From positions 1 through 64,000 of the forward strand of contig NZ_JACHNY010000012.1 of NCBI RefSeq assembly GCF_014199625.1: DNA of 64,000 nucleotides, read 5' to 3'. The translations under genes and the position numbers were made by a program. This DNA is from Sphingomonas abaci (lineage in GTDB: Bacteria > Pseudomonadota > Alphaproteobacteria > Sphingomonadales > Sphingomonadaceae). Shown piece after piece: positions 26,160 to 34,586 of the stretch. Position 1 is the stretch's first letter. Each line of letters starts with the position of its first letter. The notes under the pieces were generated by a model. The model did not search any database, was not told the DNA's origin, and saw only the letters and a list, made by a program, of their open reading frames with translations.

Positions 26160-27182
26160 TCAGGGGCGTAGAACCACTCTCCCCTCAACCCGCCCTTGCC
26201 GTAGCCGGTCGAAAACATCGTTTACAGCTTCAAGCGGCTCCTCGAACACGGTTGTGCGCACCTTGCCTTCGGCGGCGAAGGCGAGAGCTTCGGCCAGATC
26301 GCGGCGCGTACCCACGATCGATCCGCGAACGGTGATGCGCTTCAGCACGACGTCGAAGATGGGTGTCGGAAAGTCGCCGGGCGGCAGCCCGACCAGAGCG
26401 ATCGTGCCGCGACGGCGGGCGCAGGCGATCGCCTGGCTGAAGGCTGCGGGTGAAACGGCGGTTACGAGCACGCCATGCGCCCCGCCCCCCGTCGCCCGGA
26501 TTACAGCTTCTGCGGCACCCTCCTCGGCACAGTTCACGACGAGATCCGCCCCCAGTTCGCCGGCAAGATCGAGCTTTTCCGACGAGACGTCGAGCGCCGC
26601 GACATGAAGGCCCATCGCTTTGGCATATTGCACGGCGACGTGGCCAAGCCCGCCAATGCCCGAGATCGCCACCCACTCGCCAGGCCTTGCCTCGGTTTCC
26701 TTCAGCCCCTTGTACGTCGTCACGCCCGCACAGAGGATAGGCGCAAGAGCCGCGAAGTCCGGGTTAGGCGGGAGATGACCGACAAAGGGCGCACTCGCGA
26801 TCGCATATTCAGCATAGGTGCCGTTGACGCTGTACCCGCTGTTATGCTGCCGCTCACACAGCGTTTCCCACCCGGTCTGGCAGTATTCGCAGACGCCACA
26901 GGCGTCGTGGAGCCACGGGATACCGACCGCGTCTCCCTCCCTGATGCCGAAAACACCGGGGCCGACCGCGGCCACATAGCCGACGCCCTCATGGCCAGGG
27001 ATCAGCGGCAGAACGGGCTTGACCGGCCAATCGCCGTCGACAGCATGAAGATCGGTGTGACACACGCCCGTGGCCTCGATCTTGACCAGTAGCTCACCGG
27101 GGCCCGGGACCGGGACGTCGACGTCCTCGATCACCAAAGGTGCGCGGAAGACGTGCGCTACTGCGGCTTTCATCTTGGTCAT
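26160..27182 (-). CDS. Zinc-dependent alcohol dehydrogenase (AdhP-like)
   Basis: A 340-aa medium-chain dehydrogenase oxidising or forming alcohols with NAD(H). The start MTKMKAAVAHVF at 27182 has GGAGGG 8 bases upstream. The catalytic zinc site is GVCHTDLHAVDGDW and GHEGVGYVAAVG, the structural zinc site has four Cys in CGVCEYCQTGWETLCE, and the nucleotide-binding GIGGLGHVAVQYAKAMG lies near residue 170. It is the third gene after the FNR box at 28912 (hydroxylase, stress protein, adh), so it may serve fermentative ethanol or aldehyde turnover at low oxygen. Confidence 0.92.
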   Translation of the reverse strand: MTKMKAAVAHVFRAPLVIEDVDVPVPGPGELLVKIEATGVCHTDLHAVDGDWPVKPVLPLIPGHEGVGYVAAVGPGVFGIREGDAVGIPWLHDACGVCEYCQTGWETLCERQHNSGYSVNGTYAEYAIASAPFVGHLPPNPDFAALAPILCAGVTTYKGLKETEARPGEWVAISGIGGLGHVAVQYAKAMGLHVAALDVSSEKLDLAGELGADLVVNCAEEGAAEAVIRATGGGAHGVLVTAVSPAAFSQAIACARRRGTIALVGLPPGDFPTPIFDVVLKRITVRGSIVGTRRDLAEALAFAAEGKVRTTVFEEPLEAVNDVFDRLRQGRVEGRVVLRP

Positions 27183-27235
27183 CCTAAGTGCCCTCCACGC
27201 ATGATGGTCGGTAGACTGCCCGCCGCGGCCAGCGG

Positions 27236-28051
27236 TTAATGGCTGAACAGGATGTAGCGGGACGAGCGATCGATCAGGTCTTCGGTGACGCCGCCCAATG
27301 CCCATTCGCGCAGGCGGCTGTGACCGTAGGCTCCGAGCACGAGGAGATCGGCCGCATGCTCATGCGCGACCTCCTCGAGATCGTCAGCAACGCACATTGC
27401 TTTGCGCGGGACGAGCCTGCCCTCGACCGCAACACCGTGACGCGAGAGCCGCCCGACAATCTCATCAAGACCTGTCGCTTCGTCGGGCCGCCCTTCCTTG
27501 CAGACGGCCGCCACCGTGACCTGATCCGCCTTGCGCAAAAACGGCAGCGCGTCGCTGACCGCCCGCCGGGACTCGCGTGTGTCCTTCCAGCCGATGACGA
27601 TGCGCTCCGCCTTCAGTTCATGATGGATGTGACTGGGCGTCACGAGCACCGGGGTTGCGGTATCGAGCACCAGCGAGGCGACCCGCGGCGACAGCGAAGC
27701 GGCGAAGCCATCCTTTGGCCGGCTCGCCACGATGAGATCGGCCCCGCGCGCATGAAGCGCGATTACCCGATCGGGCGTGCCGGGAATTGCAATCCACTTG
27801 GTTTTCAGACCGGTTTCATCAACCGCGTCACGGAAGCGCTTTCCCGCAGTCTCAAGATCGGCCTCAACCTGTTCGCGCAGAGTTTGGTACAACAAACCAT
27901 CTTCAAAGCCGGTAGCTGGCGGATCGAATGCCTCGGCGGCGACGCCGATCAGGGTCGCCTCGAACCTCCGGGCGAGTTGCTCCGCCGTCGCCAGACATGG
28001 ACCGCTCGAAGGGCCAGGACCGACATGAACCAGAATGGACTTATAGCTCAT
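27236..28051 (-). CDS. Universal stress protein, tandem UspA domains
   Basis: A 271-aa cytoplasmic protein with two UspA domains. The first starts MSYKSILVHVGPGPSS and the second near residue 150 (ERIVIGWKDTRESRRAVSDA). The second has the ATP-binding loop region LLVLGAYGHSRLREWALGGV (G-2x-G-9x-G type). UspA pairs are common in low-oxygen and stationary-phase regulons. It lies between the fatty acid hydroxylase and alcohol dehydrogenase genes on the same strand. Confidence 0.9.
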   Translation of the reverse strand: MSYKSILVHVGPGPSSGPCLATAEQLARRFEATLIGVAAEAFDPPATGFEDGLLYQTLREQVEADLETAGKRFRDAVDETGLKTKWIAIPGTPDRVIALHARGADLIVASRPKDGFAASLSPRVASLVLDTATPVLVTPSHIHHELKAERIVIGWKDTRESRRAVSDALPFLRKADQVTVAAVCKEGRPDEATGLDEIVGRLSRHGVAVEGRLVPRKAMCVADDLEEVAHEHAADLLVLGAYGHSRLREWALGGVTEDLIDRSSRYILFSH

Positions 28052-28092
28052 TGCACCCTCCTTCGAGTACCCACAGTGGAACCTGTCTACGC

Positions 28093-28854
28093 TCAGCGTC
28101 GCCGCCGCGGATGGCCGATAGCGACCCCGCCTGACAGCTCGGCGACCTTCGGATAAACCGCTGCAACCTCCGCCGTATATCCCAGGTTGAAAACAGTTCC
28201 GCTCTTCACCGGACGATCAGCACGCGTGTAAAGTGTGCCGAAGAGTCGGTCCCAGGCGAAGTTCGTGATGCCGTAGTTGCCGTTCTCGTCGTGAAAATGA
28301 TGCTCCATGTGCCGGACCTTCATGGTCGCAAGCCACCTGTGGCGTGGTTTGTATGCGAGGTGCTGGATGCAGTGAAAGAACTCGTAGAAGCAGGTGCAGA
28401 GAAGCCCCGTCGCGAAACCTGCGGCCGCACCGCCTGTGCCGCCGATCAGCCAGCCCGGAAGCGCTGACACGAGCAGCAGCGTGGGCAGAGTCGTGTATAG
28501 CGCACCGAACAAAACTTCGAGATGGTTGGGATCCTGATGGTGATCATAGTGGATCCGCTTCCACACGGCGGCGAGCGCGGGGACCTTGAACATCCAGTGG
28601 CAGTGCAGCACCCAACGGTGGAGGATGTACCAGACGAGCGGATAGGCGACCAAAATGAGCGCGACCGTGGTGAGTGTCTGGCCTAACGCGGCCGGATGGA
28701 GCACAAACAGGGCGATCGAACCACCCGTCAGCGCCAGATAGCTGGCGATCGTATAATGCTGAAAGTAGGCGACCACCAAGTCTCGTAAGGTCATCCGGTC
28801 AAGATGATGCGAACGCGTCCAAAAGGAGCCGCTCGCTGTCCTCGCTTTGCTCAT
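28093..28854 (-). CDS. Fatty acid hydroxylase / sterol desaturase family membrane protein
   Basis: A 253-aa integral membrane di-iron oxygenase. The His clusters are HRWVLHCH, HYDHHQDPNH, HCIQH and HMEHHFHDENGNYG, the typical pattern of the FA_hydroxylase superfamily, among about four hydrophobic segments (SYLALTGGSIALFVLHPAAL). It would insert a hydroxyl or desaturate a lipid using O2. The FNR box at 28912-28925 lies about 60 bases upstream of the start, unusual for an oxygen-using enzyme and suggesting microaerobic rather than anaerobic expression. Confidence 0.85.
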   Translation of the reverse strand: MSKARTASGSFWTRSHHLDRMTLRDLVVAYFQHYTIASYLALTGGSIALFVLHPAALGQTLTTVALILVAYPLVWYILHRWVLHCHWMFKVPALAAVWKRIHYDHHQDPNHLEVLFGALYTTLPTLLLVSALPGWLIGGTGGAAAGFATGLLCTCFYEFFHCIQHLAYKPRHRWLATMKVRHMEHHFHDENGNYGITNFAWDRLFGTLYTRADRPVKSGTVFNLGYTAEVAAVYPKVAELSGGVAIGHPRRRR

Positions 28855-28911
28855 CAGTCATGGTCCGCTCTGGTCTTTCGACCGCGATACCATTGCTCGC
28901 GCTCGAGCAGT

Positions 28912-28925
28912 TTGACCGGCGTCAA
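28912..28925. promoter_or_regulatory. FNR-type box TTGAC-CGGC-GTCAA
   Basis: TTGACCGGCGTCAA fits the FNR/FixK consensus TTGA-N6-TCAA and is a palindrome. It is about 60 bases upstream of the fatty acid hydroxylase start, a position suited to activation of the hydroxylase-Usp-alcohol dehydrogenase operon. Confidence 0.75.
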
Positions 28926-28946
28926 TCGAGCTTTCGCAAGAAGGCA

Positions 28947-29351
28947 TCAGCGCTGGATCATAACGCCCGCCATGCGGAGAAAGGCCTGCTGTACATGGCT
29001 GCCGAGCGCCGGCTGGACCTGGCACTCAACCATCGCTCGGCTCATTGCGTGAACCCATTGCGCCGCCGTCTCGCGCGAGATGGTCATGCTGCGGTGCATG
29101 GACATGATGCAGGTGCCCGGCCGCGCCTCGAACCAAGTGCGCGGACCACCGAGCCAGGCCGAGAGGAACTCGGTCAGCGACACGCGCATCGGCAGCAGGT
29201 CCGCATCGTGCATGGCGCGGAGGTCCGCATATAACGGCTCATGCTCCATCAGGTCGTAGAAGCGCTCCACGATCGCGCGCACGCCGCGCTCGCCGCCGAT
29301 GCGGTCGTAAAGCGAGGGCTCCCTCGCTGCGCCCGTTTCCTCGTCCGTCAT
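28947..29351 (-). CDS. Group II truncated hemoglobin
   Basis: A 134-aa 2/2 globin. It has the truncated hemoglobin opening SLYDRIGGERGVRAIVERFY, the E-helix MRVSLTEFLSAWLGGPRTWF, and the proximal His in MHRSMTISRETAAQWVHAM. The conserved Trp of group II (QWVHAM) is present. Such globins bind O2 or detoxify nitric oxide. It overlaps the CoA transferase gene by 4 bp and is the last gene of the operon behind the FNR box at 32103. Confidence 0.9.
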   Translation of the reverse strand: MTDEETGAAREPSLYDRIGGERGVRAIVERFYDLMEHEPLYADLRAMHDADLLPMRVSLTEFLSAWLGGPRTWFEARPGTCIMSMHRSMTISRETAAQWVHAMSRAMVECQVQPALGSHVQQAFLRMAGVMIQR

Positions 29352-30862
29352 GCCAGCATCGATCCCGTTTCGATGAAGCGCTGGTGCCAGCTCAGCGCCT
29401 CGCCCGGCAGCGAGGGCGATTGCTGGCCATAGGAGCCGGCCCGCGCCCGCGCGTAATACTCCTCCAGCATCGGCCGGTAGGTCGGGTGGGCGCAGCGCTC
29501 GATGATCAGCTTCGCCCGCTGCTTGGGGCTGAGCCCGCGCAGGTCGGCCAGGCCCTGCTCCGTCACGATCACCTGCACGTCCTGCGCGATATGATCGACA
29601 TGCGCCGCCTGGGGCACGATGGCGGAGATCTTGCCCCCCTTTGCTGTCGAGGGAGTCATGAAGATCGACACAAAGGCGTTGCGCGCGAAATCGCCCGATC
29701 CGCCGATCCCGTTTTGGATTCGCGAACCCATGACATGGGTCGAGTTCACGTTGCCGTAGATATCCGCCTCGATCAGCCCGTTCATGGCGATGCAGCCCAG
29801 CCGCCGGATCAGCTCGGGATGGTTGCTGATCTCCTGCGGGCGCAGGATCATGCGGCTGCGATAGGCGCCCATGTTCGCGTTGATCCGCGCTGCCGCCTCG
29901 GGCGACAGGGAGAAGGCCGTGGCCGAGGCCATGCGCAGCTTGCCCGCGTCGAGCAGGTCAAGCATCCCGTCCTGGATCACCTCCGTATAAGCGGCCAGGT
30001 CCTCGAACGGGCTGTCGACCAGCCCGGTCAGCACCGCATTGGCGATGTTGCCCACCCCCGACTGGATCGGCAGCAGGGAGGCGGGCAGCCGTCCGATCGC
30101 CACCTCATGGCGGAAGAATTCCATCAGGTGCCCCGCGATCGCCTGCGCGGACTCATCGGGCGCCGCAAAGGGCAGGTTGCGGTCGGGCGCGTCCGTTTCG
30201 ATGATCGCGACGATCTTGTCTGGGTCGCAGGCGAGGTAGGGCTGGCCGATCCGGTCATCCGGCCGGATCAGCGGGATTGGCACGCGGTTTGGCGGCAGGC
30301 GGGTGCCGTAATAGATGTCGTGCATCCCCTCCAGCGCCGCATTCTGCCAGCGGTTCACCTCCAGGATGACCTTGCTCGCCCGGTCGAGCCAGGTCTTGTT
30401 GTTGCCGACCGAGGAAGACGGGATCAACGATCCGTCCTCACGGATGCCGGTCACCTCGATCACCGCCGTATCGAGCGGCCCGAGAAAGCCCTGCCACGCC
30501 ATGGGCGCGACCTGGCTCAGGTGCATGTCGAAATATTCCATCTCGCCGCGATTGATCTTCTCGCGGGCGACCGGATCGGAGTTGTAGGGCAGTCGGAACT
30601 CGATCCCGTCCGCCTTGGCAAGCGCCCCGTCCAGCTCGGGCCCGGTGGAGGCACCGGTCCAGACGCGGACGCGGAAGGCGCGTCCCGCGGCATGCTCCGT
30701 CTCGATCCGAGCAGCGAGCGCGAGCGGTACCGCCTTGGGATAGCCGGAGCCGGTGAAGCCGCTCATCCCCACCGTGCTGCCCGACGTGATGAGCGCCGCG
30801 GCGTCCTCGGCGCTCATGATCCGAGAGCGAAGGTTAGGGGCGGCGATACGGCTGGTCGTCAT
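29348..30862 (-). CDS. Acetyl-CoA hydrolase / succinyl-CoA:acetate CoA-transferase
   Basis: A 504-aa class I CoA transferase. It has the glycine-rich GSTVGMSGFTGSGYPKAVP, the central ADSRSQ-like region, and the catalytic Glu in GLIEADIYGNVNSTHVMGSR followed by QNGIGGSGDF. Family members move CoA between succinyl-CoA or other acyl-CoA and acetate. In this window it connects to the acetate-forming PoxB and phosphoketolase/acetate kinase. It is the middle gene between a UbiH-like hydroxylase (19-bp gap) and a truncated hemoglobin (overlap). Confidence 0.92.
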   Translation of the reverse strand: MTTSRIAAPNLRSRIMSAEDAAALITSGSTVGMSGFTGSGYPKAVPLALAARIETEHAAGRAFRVRVWTGASTGPELDGALAKADGIEFRLPYNSDPVAREKINRGEMEYFDMHLSQVAPMAWQGFLGPLDTAVIEVTGIREDGSLIPSSSVGNNKTWLDRASKVILEVNRWQNAALEGMHDIYYGTRLPPNRVPIPLIRPDDRIGQPYLACDPDKIVAIIETDAPDRNLPFAAPDESAQAIAGHLMEFFRHEVAIGRLPASLLPIQSGVGNIANAVLTGLVDSPFEDLAAYTEVIQDGMLDLLDAGKLRMASATAFSLSPEAAARINANMGAYRSRMILRPQEISNHPELIRRLGCIAMNGLIEADIYGNVNSTHVMGSRIQNGIGGSGDFARNAFVSIFMTPSTAKGGKISAIVPQAAHVDHIAQDVQVIVTEQGLADLRGLSPKQRAKLIIERCAHPTYRPMLEEYYARARAGSYGQQSPSLPGEALSWHQRFIETGSMLA

Positions 30863-30881
30863 GAAATGTCTCGTTTCGCGG

Positions 30882-32051
30882 TCAGTGCTGCATCAGGAAG
30901 CGGCTGATGGTCTGGCGGACCATCGGCAAGCGGGCACCCGCCCTCAGCGTGGCGCGGCGTGCGATCCGCGCGGCGGGGCGTTCATCAGTGTAGAGGCCGA
31001 CGAGCAGATTGGTCGCAGCGTAGATGGGCCGGCTCGCGAGCCGGTGCGTCGCTTCGAACCGCCGCAGCAGCAGCGAGGAGGCAATGTCGCCGCCCCTGGC
31101 CGCCGCGTCGGCTACCAATCCCGCCAACGTCGTCGCGCCTTGCAGCCCCAGGTTGAAACCGTGCGCGGTGACCGGGTGCATGCCGACCGCCGCGTCACCG
31201 ATCAGCGCGGCGCGGGTCGCGGCGAAGTGCCGGGCATAGGTGGTCGCGAGCGGATAGACATGCGGCCCCTCCACCACCTGCATCTCTCCAAGGCGCGCAT
31301 CGTAGCGGCGCGTAATCTCGGCCCCGAGCGCTCCGGGGCTCAGCGCCGCCAGCCGCTCGATCTGGCCTGAACTCAGGGTCAGCACGGCCGAGGAGTGCCG
31401 GCCATTGAGCGGCAGCATGGCGATCGTCTGGCCATGGTCGAACCACTCGGTCGCAATGCCCCGGTGATCGCCCTCATGTGCGACGCGGCACACCATCATC
31501 GACCGCCCGAGCCGATTAACCTTCGCCGCGATGCCGAGCTGCTCGCGAACCGCCGAGAAGCGCGAATCCGCCGCCACCAGCAAGCGCCCGTCGAGCACGC
31601 GCCCGTCAGCCAGCGTCACGCGTGCGCCGGCCCGATCCGTGCCGACCGATGCCACGCCCGTTCCGGTAATCAGGTCCAGCCTCGGCTGGCCGTCAATCGC
31701 GCGAAACAGCGCCTGACGGATGCGGCGGTTCGGAACCAGTAGCCCGAGCCGGTCTTCTCCTGTCCCCGCTGTGTTGAAGGCGAGTGTAAAGCGCGACGCG
31801 CCGTTCAGCACCTCCGCTTCGCGCAAGGGGGAGATATCCTCGGGTCCGAGATGCGCCCAGGCGCCGAGCCGGGTCAGGGTCGCCACCGACCGATGCGTCA
31901 GGGCTATTTCACGCCCGTCAACGGCAGGCACCGCCAGCTTCTCGAGACCCTGACGCTCGATGAGCGCAAGACGTATGCCTTGGTCCGCCAAGGATCTCGC
32001 GAAGGACAATCCGGCGGGGCCGCCGCCAACAATCAGGACATCATAATTCAC
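30882..32051 (-). CDS. UbiH/UbiF/COQ6-family FAD-dependent hydroxylase
   Basis: A 389-aa flavoprotein monooxygenase. The GTG start at 32051 (VNYDVLIVGGGPAGLSFARS) has GGAGG 10 bases upstream. The FAD motifs are GGGPAGLSFARSLADQG at the N-terminus, the DG-type motif around LLVAADSRFSAVRE, and the GD motif AALIGDAAVGMHPVTAHGFN diagnostic for ubiquinone hydroxylases. It may hydroxylate a quinone precursor. It leads the CoA transferase-hemoglobin operon behind the FNR box. An O2-using hydroxylase in an FNR operon may instead act on an alternative quinone; that is open. Confidence 0.9.
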   Translation of the reverse strand: MNYDVLIVGGGPAGLSFARSLADQGIRLALIERQGLEKLAVPAVDGREIALTHRSVATLTRLGAWAHLGPEDISPLREAEVLNGASRFTLAFNTAGTGEDRLGLLVPNRRIRQALFRAIDGQPRLDLITGTGVASVGTDRAGARVTLADGRVLDGRLLVAADSRFSAVREQLGIAAKVNRLGRSMMVCRVAHEGDHRGIATEWFDHGQTIAMLPLNGRHSSAVLTLSSGQIERLAALSPGALGAEITRRYDARLGEMQVVEGPHVYPLATTYARHFAATRAALIGDAAVGMHPVTAHGFNLGLQGATTLAGLVADAAARGGDIASSLLLRRFEATHRLASRPIYAATNLLVGLYTDERPAARIARRATLRAGARLPMVRQTISRFLMQH

Positions 32052-32084
32052 GCACTGGAATCCTCCATCCGACCAGCGTGGCAC

Positions 32085-32623
32085 GAGCGCTCAGCAATGG
32101 GTTTGACGGGGATCAAGCTTGGCCGCGATCGGCGCAAGCGGCTTCCATTCGCAACCGAGACACTGACGGGAGTGGGGCGCGAAACGTACGTTGCTGCCGC
32201 AGCCCGCCGTCGAATATCTAACTTCGTTGGACATCGAGGCGCATCGCGCCCGGTTGGCCAAGGGGCTCGTCTGCGACGGCCACATCTTCCGGGGCGCCGA
32301 TCGTATGTGGCCGAGACGAAGGCTGGGGCCGGTCGCTCATAGGAGCCGCCGCGATCGCCATCTTACCTGCCTTAAACTCATGGTCTGGTGAGAATGGACT
32401 ATCGATGATTAACCTTGATCCGCGAACTTTCGTTTCGGCTGCCCCCCAACGGGGCGCCGCTGGTTGACGTCCAGGTCGAGCCGCTTCGGGTTCTGCTGGA
32501 CTCCTTGGTCTGCTTACCAAGAGTCTACAGGCACCTGATCCGGAAACCGCCGGCGTCTGGTGAGCACCCCGTCAGTCCCGAACGCCTAAACTGTCGTTAA
32601 CTATTACGGCCTAGCCTCCCGCC
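32085..32623. other. Intergenic promoter region, no supported gene
   Basis: About 540 bases between the divergent UbiH-like and diguanylate cyclase genes. Apart from the FNR box at 32103-32116 close to the UbiH-like gene, I see no convincing coding sequence or RNA structure. The diguanylate cyclase promoter should lie in the last 150 bases, which are locally less GC-rich. Confidence 0.5.
32103..32116. promoter_or_regulatory. FNR-type box TTGAC-GGGG-ATCAA
   Basis: TTGACGGGGATCAA fits TTGA-N6-TCAA. It lies about 52 bases upstream of the UbiH-like GTG start, in activating range for the UbiH-like, CoA transferase and truncated hemoglobin operon. Confidence 0.75.
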
Positions 32624-34450
32624 ATGTCGCTCAACAAGGATATGGTTCAACGGTGGCGGTCCGAGGCGCCGCAAGCATTGCTCCTCGGGTTCGGCTACTT
32701 CGTCGCAGCCCTTCTCGCGGTCCGCTATACGCGCTTAAACGGCGGAGTCGCCCTGCTGTGGATCGCCACCCCGCTCCTCGCGGTGGACTTGCGGTACCGG
32801 CCAAAGCGATCATGGGTCTTGCGCATGGCGGCATGTGCCATTGCGAGTGCAGCGGCGACGTCGCTGCAGGGATTGGGGGCGAGCGTCGCAGTGCCGCTCG
32901 CTATAACCAACATCTTCGAAGGCACGGCGATCGCCTGGCTGATGCGGCGCTTCGAACCGGTGCCGACGCACCTGACTTCCGTGCGCGAGCTCTGCATTCT
33001 CGTCATCGTCGCTGGCTTGGTCGTTCCCGCGCTGACCGCCGCCCCGGCGGGCGTACTCGCGCATTTTGCGGCGGGCGTCCCAATCAGGCCCAATATCTTC
33101 AGCTGGTTCTGCGCCCATGCGCTCGGGACTCTAACGGTCATGCCAATCGTGAAGCTCGCTATCGGTGGCGACATTTTGGGGTGGGCGCGCAAGGTCGATC
33201 GCCGGGAGGCGCTGGAGGCGGCGGCGCTAACGGCTCTGATGGTGGCCGTGACGGGGCTCGCGTTCGCCACCCGCTTTCCTCTGCTCTATGTGCCGTTCGT
33301 TCCGCTTATGCTTCTGGTGTTCCGGCTTGGCCGGCTTGGCGCTGCGATCTCGCTCCTCGTTTTGACGGCCGTGGGGACCGTGTGCACGGCCGAAGGGCTT
33401 GGACCCATCACGCCTCCGGGTACTGAGATTGGCACCAAGCTGCAGCTGTTCCAATTGTACCTGGTGGTCGCGACCCTCATCGCCTTGCCGGCCGCGACCG
33501 AGTTGAAGCGGCGTAAGTTGCTATTTTCAGATGTTCAGGAAGGTGCCGCGCTCCACAAAATCATCGCCGACCGCAGTGGCGAGATCATTATGGCTGTTGA
33601 TGCGGATGGCACTATTCGTTTCGCCTCTCCGTCACTAGCCGAGATCGCCGGGTATACCCCTGCAAGCGTGACCGGCCGCTTCGCCCGCGACATTGTCGCG
33701 AAGGAGGACGTCGACAGCATCACCTACGCTCATAAAAACGCGATGGCCGACCCCGACGCTACGGTGATGTTCGAGTTTCGTGCGCGGAAGGCATCCGGTG
33801 CGTTGGCCTGGTTCGAAAGCCACGCCCGCGCGATCTGCAACGAGAGCGGAGCGGCAACCGGAACCGTCAACGTCGTCCGCGAAGTGTCACGCCGCAAGGC
33901 CCGCGAGCTAACCCTGGCGCGAGCTGCATCGACCGATCCGCTCACCGGTCTGCCCAATCGGCGTGTCTTCGCCGCGGCCTATGACGAGGTCACCACGGAT
34001 CTGAAAGACGCGGGCTCGCAAAGCTATGTTGCCCTGTTCGACCTTGATCACTTCAAGCAAATCAATGACCGTTTTGGTCACCTGGCCGGGGATGAAATCC
34101 TCCAGGCCTTTGCCGACATTCTCCGCGCGAATGTCCGGTCGAACGATACTGTTGCTCGTCTCGGGGGCGAGGAGTTCGGCGTGCTGTTCTGCGGGGTGAA
34201 CCTTGAGAAGGCGCAAGAGGCTTGTGAGCGCGTGCGAGCGCAACTCGCAGCGGCCATCGTAGAGGCGCCGAGCGGCGAGGAGGTCAGAACCACGGTGAGC
34301 GTCGGTCTTGCGGCGGCTGGCGCGACCACCACCCTCGAGAACGCGTTGCAAGCAGCGATGCCGCGCTTTATCGAGCCAAGGACCGGGGCAGAAACCGGCT
34401 CGCAATCGCGGCTTGAGCGCACGGCGGCTCGCGCCCGCGAGTGCGGTTAG
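32624..34450 (+). CDS. Diguanylate cyclase with MASE1 membrane sensor and PAS domain
   Basis: A 608-aa protein: eight to ten hydrophobic segments of MASE1 type (residues about 15-290), a PAS domain (RSGEIIMAVDADGTIRFASP), and a GGDEF domain starting DPLTGLPNRRVFAAAYDEV with the active-site RLGGEEFGVLF. GGEEF supports cyclic-di-GMP synthesis. After ENALQAAMPRF the C-terminus departs from the family: in the next frame the bases from about 34350 read SDAALYRAKDRGRNRLAIAA and stop at 34414-34416. A one-base loss near 34350 has therefore replaced the usual tail with 30 foreign residues. Confidence 0.9.
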   Translation: MSLNKDMVQRWRSEAPQALLLGFGYFVAALLAVRYTRLNGGVALLWIATPLLAVDLRYRPKRSWVLRMAACAIASAAATSLQGLGASVAVPLAITNIFEGTAIAWLMRRFEPVPTHLTSVRELCILVIVAGLVVPALTAAPAGVLAHFAAGVPIRPNIFSWFCAHALGTLTVMPIVKLAIGGDILGWARKVDRREALEAAALTALMVAVTGLAFATRFPLLYVPFVPLMLLVFRLGRLGAAISLLVLTAVGTVCTAEGLGPITPPGTEIGTKLQLFQLYLVVATLIALPAATELKRRKLLFSDVQEGAALHKIIADRSGEIIMAVDADGTIRFASPSLAEIAGYTPASVTGRFARDIVAKEDVDSITYAHKNAMADPDATVMFEFRARKASGALAWFESHARAICNESGAATGTVNVVREVSRRKARELTLARAASTDPLTGLPNRRVFAAAYDEVTTDLKDAGSQSYVALFDLDHFKQINDRFGHLAGDEILQAFADILRANVRSNDTVARLGGEEFGVLFCGVNLEKAQEACERVRAQLAAAIVEAPSGEEVRTTVSVGLAAAGATTTLENALQAAMPRFIEPRTGAETGSQSRLERTAARARECG

Positions 34451-34586
34451 CGCTGCCCCCATCGCCCCGCGCTGATGCTTGTGCTGCGTCGGGCCACGAC
34501 GGCTCGAGCCTTTCCCGGCTCAGCCCTCGGCGATAAAGCGTCGGCCTCGCCAACCGCCAGTCGTCCATGCTCCCGGAAGCGCCGCA

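Noticed and set aside
29384..30907. 507-codon plus-strand frame over the CoA transferase
   Set aside because: Antisense shadow of a clear CoA transferase; no domain or ribosome site.
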